Shown piece by piece: positions 1 to 11,300 of a stretch of DNA of 64,000 bases (position 1 is its first letter; each line of letters starts with the position of its first letter). The stretch lies in NCBI RefSeq assembly GCF_001039355.2, contig NW_019776051.1:57299-121298 (forward strand). The letters are read 5' to 3'. The notes below the pieces were generated by a model. It saw nothing but the letters and a program-made list of their open reading frames with translations, made no database searches and had not been told where the DNA came from. The translations under genes were made by a program, and so were the position numbers. This stretch comes from Lingula anatina. Taxonomy: Eukaryota > Brachiopoda > Lingulata > Lingulida > Lingulidae.

Positions 1-1907
1 CTACAACAACCACCAAACCTACAACGACTTCAACTGAACCCACAACTACTACAACCACAAAAGCCACAACGACTACAACTACAACTGAGCCTACCACTAC
101 TACCTCTTCAACGACGACGTCTACCACAAAGCCAACACCCACAGTTCCTTGTAAGTGTTTGCATTACTTTACTTACCTTAATCATAAAATGTCTTTTAAT
201 ACCAGTCTGATATACGGGAAAATAAATTTTGTTTGACGGTAGATTGATACGTGAGGATTTATTTCCTCCTCCCCTTAAATAATGCAGAAACAACGTTATT
301 AGAAAAATGCTGTCATACCAAAAATCGAGCTTATGACGTGCTAACAGCATTGTGTTGTTGATATTTTTATGTCAAGCAGATTCTCCTCGCCTGAACAGCT
401 AGCTATGAACATCGTTTTAAAGCTTATGTCATCACGGCTACCATGTATAAGCACTAGTCTGGTGCCAGGGAATTATTAGAAGGCTTACATCTGATCTAGT
501 CATTAAAGTCCATATCTCATAAAACGACATCACAAATATCATTATCATCATCAACAACAACAACAACAAACCGATCACTATTTTACACAAATTCACAAAG
601 CAGTTAAATTGGACAGGGCTTAAAAGCAGAAGTGCCTAGGGTTGTGAATGAAACAACAAAACCTCAAAATTTTGCATTAAAAATTTTACATTTGATTGCA
701 CTAACATCTAGATAAGTAAATTATGCATTTAAGAACCCAATGAATGGAGCTATTTTGGCCAATTCAATTCAAACCGTTGTCACGTATCGATCCACCTTTG
801 GGGGGGGGGGAGGGAGGGGTCCAGGGGGTTTGTAATATGATAAACACGATATTTTCCTGTAACTAGGAGTAAATATTCACTGTTTTTTAGGTTTATTGGC
901 CACATATTAATGTCAATCTTTTCTCTTGTTTCAGCTAATAAATGCTTCCATAAAGGCAAATACTACGACCAGGGCGAGGAGTGGTTCGAGGGCTGTGAGA
1001 CCAAATGCCAGTGTATATTTGCACCAGACTTCGTCCAGTGTGGTAAAAGGTCAGTACGGAATAGAACTGTACCATACGATTGCATTGGCGGAGCCAGGAT
1101 TTTGTTGGCACAGGGTGGGCGGTCACAGGGATAAAACTTTTGCGAATGCAAATATGAAATGATTGGTCCAGGAGAGTTGCAGAATGTAGGGCAAAGGGAG
1201 TTAAATTCACTCGATTTTGTCTAAATTCGTTTGTTACACTGTGTTTTGGGTGGAAGTAGAGTGAAAATCCAAAGTAAAGGAGAAATTAATATGCGGTACA
1301 CTGGATCCGCCATTGCTTCTGTTTGGATCTTGGCGCGCAATGGTGCAATTCCTAGCCATGGTAATTTTTAGTGCCTTCCGACTATCCTTTTTTAAATTCT
1401 GAAATTCTGAAAGTTTATTTAAGCAAACATTTTTTCCGCCGTGAGAATAGTAGATCACTTTCTGGTATTTGTAACTCGTTAATGTACAATGATTGGTCAG
1501 TTTCTATTTTTTTAAAATTTTAATTAAAAGATCAAATATGCGTTTTTCCATAATTATCAGGTATCTATGCAGAAAAGATAAAACTTAAAAAAAATCAATT
1601 TAAGTGATATGTATGGTTTTTAAATAAAACCAGAGTTTTCACTAAAATCGAAAATAACTTACTCAAACAAAGTATTTATGACCTTAAATATAGGGATTCA
1701 AGGGTGTTTGCGCAAACATACAGTCATTACAACGTAATTTTTCAGGATTAACGACAAGTCATATTTAATCTTCAGATTCAAATCGACTGTCTACATTACA
1801 GGTGCTTCGAGTGGAATGTATTGCCTGCGGGCTGTAGGCTGGAGCCCATGCCAGAAGACGCATGTTGCAAGATAGCAGTTTGCCCAGAAAACCCAGCTTT
1901 TGGATAA
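1..1907 (+). CDS. Thr-rich protein with C-terminal VWC domain (copy 1, 5' end outside window)
   Basis: Three exons are visible: 3-150 (runs off the left edge), 935-1049 and 1802-1907, stop TAA at 1905-1907. The first encodes an almost pure Thr/Ser/Pro/Lys/Glu stretch of about 49 residues, a mucin-like, probably O-glycosylated linker. It ends at donor GTAAGT (151). The other two form one von Willebrand factor type C domain: a first cysteine before HKGKYYDQGEEWF, then CETKCQC, later single cysteines, and the diagnostic DACCKIAVC ending eight residues before the stop. Intron phases agree (phase 1, then phase 2). VWC domains occur in secreted matrix or BMP-binding proteins, so an extracellular product is likely; the N-terminus and any signal peptide lie outside the window. 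The function of this protein is unknown. It converges on the SLC22 copy that follows. Confidence 0.72.
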
Positions 1908-2554
1908 AGAAAAGACAGCACTGTGTTTAGATCAATATCGTCAATTTTGTGACCCTTGATTTAAGGACTTCGATTTTTTGTTGTGACTAAATGCACGTAC
2001 AATACACATAATCACGTACAGTGCAGGTGATTGTAAAGCGAAAATTCACGTACAACAATAATGATGGGAACATTTCACTAAATAATCTTTATTTGCTTAC
2101 TTAACTAGTGTGGTCTGAAGCAACTGAATTCTTTAAACTTAGTGAAGTTAAGATCAGTACGACTTATGCTATTCAGGAATTCCCAACAACGCCGGAAAGT
2201 TTAACAATAAGTTGAGTATCTTTTGTTGGTCAGGGAATGCAAAGAGCGACTTACATTTTTTCAGAGCGACCAGTGCATGACCTTATAAGGTTATTTCCCT
2301 ATTATAAATTTTACCTAGCCGATCAACATACCCCTGTTAAGTAGTGTAAAACATTCGATTGTATAGCTACTCTAAACTGACATAACAAAAAACTTCCATT
2401 ATTTCGCTTCAAATGATAACTATTTTATTCACTGCCTATAACCAGTCGATTGATTTTTCTTGAAAATCTCGAATCGGAAGTGTTCTTGACAGTGTGCAAG
2501 TGAACCGAGAAGAAGGGGTGGGTCACCTGATCTCAATGACCCAAAGATCAGTGA

Positions 2555-2560
2555 AATAAA
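2555..2560 (+). terminator. Candidate polyadenylation signal, VWC gene
   Basis: AATAAA about 650 bases after the VWC stop; conserved at 7771-7776 in the second copy. Confidence 0.45.
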
Positions 2561-2647
2561 ATGTTTTATGCTACTGAAAATAAGTACAGTTAACGGTTGC
2601 TAGTAGTTTGGTAACATTTTTTTAGTTTGTGCATTTACTGTCCATAT

Positions 2648-4974
2648 TCAAATTTTTGTATCTTGAAAACCCTCATTCACGTGTGCACGCCTGACATCAC
2701 TGTTGGTTCCATTTTTCACTGACCAGCGGTCACTTGAAAGGTCATCATCATCGTCTTTTTTACCGCAGAAGCACCAAGTCCTTTCTGGAAGGTCATCTTG
2801 CATTAACTTGTCTCGTGTTTCATCCTGAGTCAAGTTTAAAAGCCCAGACGCCAAGGATAACGCCCCACTCAGGACGAAGGGGAAGATGTTCCAAAATTTG
2901 GTCTGCGAATGGAACGAAAACACATCAATACTAATTTATATCGTTAAAATGAATGCAGACACACATTCGGTCGTCTCGCATGAACCAAAATCAGTGTATA
3001 CACTTTTCTTTTATAGCTAAGCCAACTTATATCGGAAACAAGTTATCACGTGCACAACAGCCAAAATGCCACTCCCTCTCTTTCTCTCCCCCTACTCTCT
3101 CTCTCTCTCTCTCTCTCATGCACTCACACACACACACACACACACACACGAAGCGAATGTTTTTAACGCTCTGCTGTTGGGGGGCACAGATAAAATTGTC
3201 GAGTTCTTATAAAAGTATAATATACTGTTCAATCATGAAAATTGCTTGTTTCGTGTTATTATTTTAAAAATATTTTTGTGGAATGAAGGGTGCCGGGAAG
3301 GGGGTACATGTACAAACTACCACAACATGAGGGTACATGTAAGGCAGAGGCATGCGTCCTCCACCGCGGTCACACTGTGTGGGTGGTTTACCTACCAGGT
3401 AAGCTGTCTGGGGCGCAAGAATCCCTCCCACTCTGGCTGCCATGGAGTTTAAACCTATCCCTATGTCTCTGAAATTATATATCATTCTTGTTAGCAAATG
3501 AATAAGGCATCATAAACGTTTTTTTTAACTTATAGATAAAAAAGTTTTATTTAAATGTCATTCGTCGAGAATTTTGAGAAAAATTCATGCCAATATCTAA
3601 CTCTGCAGTGGTTAGATAAATATAAACGTTGAAAAATGTTACGAAAATGGCAAGCTGGTACGTTGTTTTGACGTCATGTATGGCCTTGACACCGAAACAC
3701 TTATTGGCCAATTATTGCTTTACATGTATGACCCAATTACCTGACACGCGTTGGGTAGCTCTCTCCCGTCCATACAAACAAGTTTGTCCAGGAAGTGGAC
3801 ACAAGATTATTAGCCGTGGTGGAGAGGATGTTGGTGATAAGCCAGTATTCTTCATTGATTTCTATGAATAAATGAGATTCGACGGACGTGTATCATTTTA
3901 TTAAAATAATAAAATATTTAGAAACCTTTAGACGTTAAGTGCATGTATGATCGTTTTCTTGTTATTTCATTTATGCTCGAAACTATGAAGATTCCTTTTT
4001 TTTTATTTTTATCATTTTTATGAATATTTAAAGTTTGTAATTTTCAATCTATTTTTAAATTGGTTTGATTTAAAATACACTCTTTGCAAATTGGTTATAG
4101 AAGCTTACAAATAAGTACAAATGCAATTTAATCAAACAAGGCATCATTGTATAAGCCCACGTTTTGCAGATAACTCGCTAAATTTGCTCTTACCTAAAAC
4201 ATACAAAACAACGACTGGAATCAAAATTAAAACGGCAATGAACTGATAGCTGATGATGCACTTCTTTCTGCCAAAACTGAAAATCAGAATATAAAAAAAT
4301 TAAATTGATTAAACTAAAATTTAAATATTCAGATAAATTAATAAAATGTATTGTGCGAACAGAGTAAATCTTATGAAGATGCGATATCGATACCACCATA
4401 AAGAAGAATAAAAAATGACCTAAGGGAAGTTCCGGTTTAAAATAAGTTGCCAGAAACGTCTGTGGTATTTCATACTTACTACATTGGCAGTACGCTGAGC
4501 ACGACATTGAAAACCCACAATGTGCCGACATTAATAAGAGTATTAATATAGATGTCTCCTGCCATGTTCTTCAAGTTAAATTGCAGTCCATAACTGATCA
4601 CGCTGACACTGAACCTGAAACGTAAAGCAAAATCTTTTTAATGTGGTAACTTCATGCAAAATTCAGTATGTATGCCTACACAAAGAAACGTGTTTAAACT
4701 TTCGTGAATTGATAATCAGAAATGTGTTAAACCGCGCACATTTATAATAATCAGTTCAGTTTAAGGAAAATTGTTTTAAAGAGGCAGCTTAGCTGGCTTT
4801 AAAGAATATCATTTAGATATTATTTTTACGTATATTTGTACGTCATTATTTGCAATTATAAATATTTAAAAACTAATTGAAGATAACAATGAAGTAGAAT
4901 GCAAATGATACACAGATATAGAACAGTAATCTTGTTAGACAAAGCATTATGCAAAGGGTTTTTAAATAATTTTT

Positions 4975-5011
<37 letters not shown>

Positions 5012-5606
5012 TGGGAGACTAATATAGTAAAGGTCATCTGTTAAATAGAAAGAAGCAAATTTGCGTTTAACAAACTAATTACCAGACAAACATGAAAGAA
5101 AGCGTCATTTTTGCCATAGCAGGTGTTCGAAATAGATCCCAATACGTTGTGCTCACATGCTTCTCGCCTTCTTGGAGCCGTCTTTGTGTCTGGAATATAA
5201 TGGTACTTGTTATCCACTTAAACTTGAATTGTCGGAAATAATAAACAGTCTAAATTAATCATGATTCGTTTAAAAGCGATTAATTCAACAAAAAATATAT
5301 TAAACATCCAAGTACAACTTTTTGTGTTAAGGATTTTTTGCTAAAGGAAATATAGATTCGTTGAGAAAAAAAACAGTATAAAATAATTTTTAAATAAAGC
5401 CATTGGTCAGAAGTACTGGTATGGAATCACTAAAATTTGATTTTAATGCTTTTGACAATCGGACAGCACTGACCTCATAGTCTTTAAAGAAAGTGTCTAT
5501 ATCTGGCATAGGTTTCTTATTTCTCTCAGCGATTCTTTGCGTAATGGCCTTGACCTCGTCATATCTCCCCTGTGTAAGCAGCCATCTTGGGCTCTCGGGA
5601 AGATAC
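2648..5606 (-). CDS. SLC22 transporter, partial second copy (last seven exons)
   Basis: Exons 5606-5474, 5189-5083, 4614-4480, 4276-4194, 3861-3741, 3468-3396 and 2902-2648 match exons 6-12 of the complete gene downstream, with the same lengths (133, 107, 135, 83, 121, 73) except the last (255 versus 258 nt). Exons 1-5 have no second copy. The block ends at the N at 5988, about 380 bases past the PESPRWLL exon, so this copy could not encode a functional transporter. Introns match too, with small indels and different GT-repeat lengths. The most likely explanation is the other allele of the same gene. The last exon has one fewer residue in the Asp-rich tail (DDDDD versus DNDDDD), an apparent length polymorphism. 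Confidence 0.8.
3095..3149. repeat. CT/CA microsatellite
   Basis: Allelic counterpart of 8289-8371. Confidence 0.9.
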
Positions 5607-5987
5607 CTGTGGCAAAGGAGAGCAGTTTAATCAACTCATTCTTGTCAAGTGAGTTACAACTGTTCCATGGACAACTACATGTATTTCACAAGCAATGATG
5701 GGAAATTTACGCTGTGGATATTAAAGGGATTCTGAAACACGCACGAAACACCGACAACAAACACAACTGAATAAAATTCTCTTTAATCCTAACATTGGCA
5801 TATATTCATAAAAAAAAAAGAAAAAAAGTGTAGCAAAAAGGTGATATTAATATTCTGATGTGTGCTATTTCTCTTTCTCTTTTGGTTTTTTATTCAAAGG
5901 CAGAATAAATAAGATATATGTAATATATAAATACATAATATTTTAATAATAAATAAAAATAAATATATAATAAGAAGTCCGAGAAAT

Positions 5988-5988
5988 N
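5988..5988. other. Single-N assembly junction
   Basis: The sequence before it matches 11060-11106; the sequence after it matches about 806 onward. It marks a contig join, not a biological boundary. Confidence 0.85.
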
Positions 5989-6132
5989 TTTTTTTTTTTT
6001 TTTTTTGGGGGGGGGGGTCCAGGGGGTTTGTAATATGATAAACACGATATTTTCCTGTAACTAGGAGTAAATATTCACTGTTTTTTAGGTTTATTGGCCA
6101 CATATGGTTGTCAATCTTTTCTCTTGTTTCAG

Positions 6133-7123
6133 CTAATAAATGCTTCCATAAAGGCAAGTACTATGACCAGGGCGAGGAGTGGTTCGAGGGCTGTGAGACC
6201 AAATGTCAGTGTATATTTGCACCAGACTTCGTCCAGTGTGGTAAAAGGTCAGTACGGAATAGAACTGTACCATACGATTGCATTGGCGGAGCCAGGATTT
6301 TGTTGGCACAGGGTGGGCGGTCACAGGGATAAAACTTTTGCGAATGCACGTCAAATATGAAATGATTGGTCGAGGAAAGTTGTATTGCAGAATGTACGGC
6401 ATAGGGAGTTAAATTCACTAGATTTTGTCTAAATTCGTTTGTTACACTGTATTTTGGGTGGAGGTAGAGTGTACATCCAAAGTAAAGGAGAAATTAATAT
6501 GCGGTACACTGGATCCGCCATTGCTTCTGTTTGGATCTTGGCGCGCAATGGTGCAATTCCTAGCCATGGTAATTTTTAGTGCCTTCCGACTATCTTTTTT
6601 TCAAATTCTAAAATCCTGAAAGTTTATTTAAGCCAACATTTTTTTCCGCTTAAATCAAGCCGTGAGAATAGTAGGTCACTTTCTGGCATTTGTAACTTGT
6701 TAATGTACAATGATTGGTCAGTTCCTATTTTTTTAATTTCAATTAAAAGATCAAATATGCGTTTTTCCACAATTATCAGGCATCTATGCAGAAAAGATAA
6801 AACTTAAATCAATTTAAGTCCTATGTATGGTCTTTAAATAAAACAAGTGTTTCCACTAAAATTGACAAAAACTTACTCAAAAAAGTATTTATAACCTTTA
6901 ATACGTGGAAATACGTGGAATACGTGCACAAACATATAGTCATTACAACATAATTTTTCAGTATTAACGACAAGTAATATTATATCTTTAGATTCAAATC
7001 GACTCTCTACATTACAGGTGCTTCGAGTGGAATGTATTGCCTGCAGGCTGTAGGCTGGAGCCCATGCCAGAAGACGCATGTTGCAAGATAGCAGTTTGCC
7101 CAGAAAACCCAGCTTTTGGATAA
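6133..7123 (+). CDS. VWC-domain exons, second (probably allelic) copy
   Basis: Exons 6133-6247 and 7018-7123 (stop 7121-7123) repeat the VWC exons at 935-1049 and 1802-1907. By eye the encoded protein is identical; the differences are silent, for example GCG versus GCA in LPAGC. The Thr-rich exon has no second copy, because homology to the first block begins only near 6008, just after the single N at 5988. This fits an allele placed in tandem by the assembler better than a paralogous gene: a real duplicate would lack its own promoter and N-terminus. It should not be counted as a separate locus without read-depth evidence. Confidence 0.7.
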
Positions 7124-7639
7124 AGAAAAGACAGCACTGTGTTTAGATCAATATCGTCAATTTTGTGACCCTTGATTTAAGGACTTCGATTTTTTGTTGT
7201 GACTAAATGCACGTACAATACACATTATCACGTACAGTGCAGGTGATTGTAAAGCGAAAATTCACGTACAACAATAATGATGGGAACATTTCACTAAATA
7301 ATCTTTATTTGCTTACTTAACTAGTGTGGTCTGAAGCAACTGAATTCTTTAAACTTAGTGAAGTTAAAATCAGTACGACTTATGCTATTCAGGAATTCCC
7401 AACAACGCCGGAAAGTTTAACAATAAGTTGAGTATCTTTTGTTGGTCAGGGAATGCAAAGAGCGATTTACATTTTTTCAGAGCGACCAGTGCATGACCTT
7501 ATAAGGTTATTTCCTTATTATAAATTTTACCTAGCCGATCAACATACCCCTGTTAAGTAGTGTAAAACATTCGATTGTATAGCTACTCTAAACTGACATA
7601 ACAAAAAACTTCCATTATTTCGCTTCAAATGATAACTAT

Positions 7640-7645
7640 TTTATT
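7640..7645 (-). terminator. Candidate polyadenylation signal, SLC22 gene
   Basis: AATAAA on the minus strand about 220 bases after the SLC22 stop at 7864; conserved at 2424-2429 in copy 1. Confidence 0.45.
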
Positions 7646-7770
7646 CACTGCCTATAACCAGTCGATTGATTTTTCTTGAAAATCTCGAATCGGAAGTGTT
7701 CTTGACAGTGTGCAAGTGAACCGAGAAGAAGGGGTGGGTCACCTGATCTCAATGACCCAAAGATCAGTGA

Positions 7771-7776
7771 AATAAA
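7771..7776 (+). terminator. Candidate polyadenylation signal, VWC copy 2
   Basis: AATAAA, counterpart of 2555-2560. Confidence 0.45.
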
Positions 7777-7863
7777 ATGTTTTATGCTACTGAAAATAAG
7801 TACAGTTAACGGTTGCTAGTAGTTTGGTAACATTTTTTTAGTTTGTGCATTTACTGTCCATAT

Positions 7864-8293
7864 TCAAATCTTTGTATCTTGAAAACCCTCATTCACGTGT
7901 GCACGCCTGACATCACTGTCGGTTCCATTTTTCCCTGACCAGCGGTCACTTGAAAGGTCATCATCATCATTGTCTTTTTTACCGCAGAAGCACCAAGTCC
8001 TTTCTGGAAGGTCATCTTGCATTAACTTGTCTCGTGTTTCATCCTGAGTCAAGTTTAAAAGCCCAGACGCCAAGGATAACGCCCCACTCAGGACGAAGGG
8101 AAAGATGTTCCAAAATTTTGTCTGCCAATGAAACAAAAAAAAAAAAAAACATAAATACTAGTATATCGTTAAAATGAATGCAGACACACTTTCGTCATCT
8201 GTGAACCAAAATCAGAATCTAAAATTTTCAGTCATTGCTCAGCCAACTTATATTGGAAACATCTATTAGCACGTGCACAACAGCCAAAATGCT

Positions 8294-8374
<81 letters not shown>

Positions 8375-11300
8375 AAGCAAATGTCTTTAACCCTCTGCGG
8401 TTGAGTATAAGTATTTCACAGTAGTAAAACGTGTACCTTGCGAGTACTGAGAGAGAGGGCACAGTGGAGTTAAGGGGTGGCGGAAATGGGGTAAAATCTG
8501 CAAGTACATTTAGGTTAAGGCAGAGGCATGCGGTCCACCAAACTATTTTAGTATGGTTTACCTACCAGGTAAGCTGTCTGAGGAGCAAGGATACCTCCCA
8601 CCCTGGCTGCCATGGAGTTTAAACCTATCCCTATGTCTCTGAAATCATATATAATTCTTATTAGCATGTGCATGAGCAAGGCATCACAAACGGCTTTTAA
8701 CTTTAAGATAAAAAAATCATTATGAAGATATCCTTCGTCGAGAATTTTGAGGAATAAAATGCTTGCCTATATCTAACTCTGCAATGGTTACATAAGTTTA
8801 AACGTTAAAATGCATTCACAAAATGGCAAGCTGGTACGTCATTTTGACATCACATATGGCATTGACACCGAAACACTTGTTGGCCAATCATTTTTATACG
8901 TATGACCCAATTACCTGACACGTGTTGGGTAGCTCTCTCCCGTCCATACAAACAAGTTTGTCCAAGAAGTGGACACAAGATTATTAGCCGTGGTGGAGAG
9001 GATGTTGGTGATAAGCCAGTATTCTTCATTGATTTCTATATTGAATAAATAAGATTCGAAGGACGTGTATCATTTTACTTATATAACAAAAAATTCAGAA
9101 ACCCCTAGATGATGTGTATATATAACCTTTACTTGTTATTTCATTTATGTTCGAAAGTATGAAAATTTCATTATCTGATTTTGATCATTTTTATGAATAT
9201 GAAAAGCTTGTCATTTTTAAGCTGCTTTAAAATAAATGGTTTGATTTCAAAGACAATTTTTAAATTTATGTAAAATACATGTAAAATTCAATCAAACAAG
9301 CCATTATTGTATGGGCCCACGTTTTTCAGATAAGTTGATAAATTTGCTCTTACCTAAAACATACAAAACCACGACTGGAATCAAAATTATAACGGCAATG
9401 AACTGATAGCTGATGATGCACTTCTTTCTGCCAAAACTGAAAATCAGAATATAAAAAAATTAAATTGTTAAATTAAAATTCAAATATTCAGATTGATTAA
9501 TAAAATGTATTATGCGAACAGAGTAAATCTTATGAAGATACGATGTCGATACCACCATAAAAAAGAATAAAAATGACCTAAGGGAAGTTCCAGTTTAAAA
9601 TAAGTTGCCAGAAACGTCTGTGGTATTTCATACTTACTACATTGGCAGTACGCTGAGCACGACATTGAAAACCCACAATGTGCCGACATTAATAAGAGTA
9701 TTGATATAGATGTCTCCTGCCATGTTCTTCAAGTTAAATTGCAGTCCATAACTGATCACGCTGACACTGAACCTGAAACGTAAAGCAAAATCTTTTTAAT
9801 GTGGTAACTTCATACAAAATTCAGTATGTATGCCTACACAAAGAAACGTGTTTAAACTTTCGTGAATTGGTAATCAGAAATGTGTTAAACCGCGCACATT
9901 TATAATAATCAGTTCAGTTTAAGGAAAATTGTTTTAAAGAGGCAGCTTAGCTGGCTTTAAAGAATATCATTTAGATATTATTTTTACGTATATTTGTACG
10001 TCATTATTTGTAATTATAAATATTTAAAAACTAATTGAAGATAACAATGAAGTAGAATGCAAATGATATACAGATATAGAACAGTAATCTTGTTAGACAA
10101 AGCATTATGCAAAGGGTTTTTAAATAATTTTTTTTTTTGTGTGTGTGTGTGTGTGTGGTAAGAGACTAATATAGTAAAGGTCATCTGTTAAATAGAAAGA
10201 AGCAAATTTGCGTTTAACAAACTAATTACCAGACAAACATGAAAGAAAGCGTCATTTTTGCCATAGCAGGTGTTCGAAATAGATCCCAATACGTTGTGCT
10301 CACATGCTTCTCGCCTTCTTGGAGCCGTCTTTGTGTCTGGAATATAATGGTACTTGTTATCCACTTAAAATTTGAATTGTCGGAAATAATTCGTTTAAAA
10401 GCGATTAATTCAACAAAAAATATATTAAACATCCAAGTACAACTTTTTGTGTTAAGGATTTTTTGCTAAAGGAAATATAGATTCGTTGAGAAAAAAAACA
10501 GTATAAAATAATATTTAAATAAAGCCATTGGTCAGAAGTACTGGTATGGAATCACTAAAATTTGATTTTAATGCTTTTGACAATCGGACAGCACTGACCT
10601 CATAGTCTTTAAAGAAAGTGTCTATATCTGGCATAGGTTTCTTATTTCTCTCAGCGATTCTTTGCGTAATGGCCTTGACCTCGTCATATCTCCCCTGTGT
10701 AAGCAGCCATCTTGGGCTCTCGGGAAGATACCTGTGGCAAAGGAGAGCAGTTTAATCAACTCATTCTTGTCAAGTGAGTTACAACTGTTCCATGGACAAC
10801 TACATGTATTTCACAAGCAATGATGGGAAATTTACGCTGTGGGTATTAAAGGGATTCTGAAACACGCACGAAACACCGACAACAAACACAACTGAATAAA
10901 ATTCTCTTTAATCCTAACATTGGCATATATTCATAAAAAAAAAGAAAAAAAGTGTAGCAAAAAGGTGATATTAATATTCTGATGTGTGCTATTTCTCTTT
11001 CTCTTTTGGTTTTTTATTCAAAGGCAGAATAAATAAGATATATGTAATATATAAATACATAATATTTTAATAATAAATAAAAATAAATATATAATAAGAA
11101 GTCCGAGGAATTAAGTGTATTCTTTTTATCTCGAGTTAATATCTCGTTTTTGGTACTACCAGATAAGATGATTTTGCGTACATGTACAGATGCTCATTCT
11201 TCAGTGCGATAGCAGTTTTATTCATAAACTTACCACCAAGCAAAAAGCCACAGAAACCCAGGAAGAGAAGTGCCCATCATGGTCTGTCGCCAATCTCTTG

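Larger units (their letters stand above)
806..5987. repeat. Duplicated block I, copy 1
   Basis: The block is homologous throughout to 6008-11106, covering the VWC exons, the intergenic spacer and SLC22 exons 6-12 with introns. Order and strand are preserved. Differences are scattered substitutions, small indels and repeat-length changes; for example the GT run at 4979-5010 is shorter at 10139-10157. The copy stops at the N at 5988. Confidence 0.9.
6008..11106. repeat. Duplicated block I, copy 2
   Basis: This is the second copy of 806-5987. It starts in a T/G homopolymer tract directly after the single N and continues past the end of copy 1 into the unique 5' half of the SLC22 gene, so it belongs to the more complete contig. 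Confidence 0.9.

Noticed and set aside
1-11106. True tandem duplication of a VWC-SLC22 gene pair
   Set aside because: The second VWC lacks its upstream exon and the first SLC22 lacks exons 1-5, with the break exactly at a single N; alleles explain this more simply.
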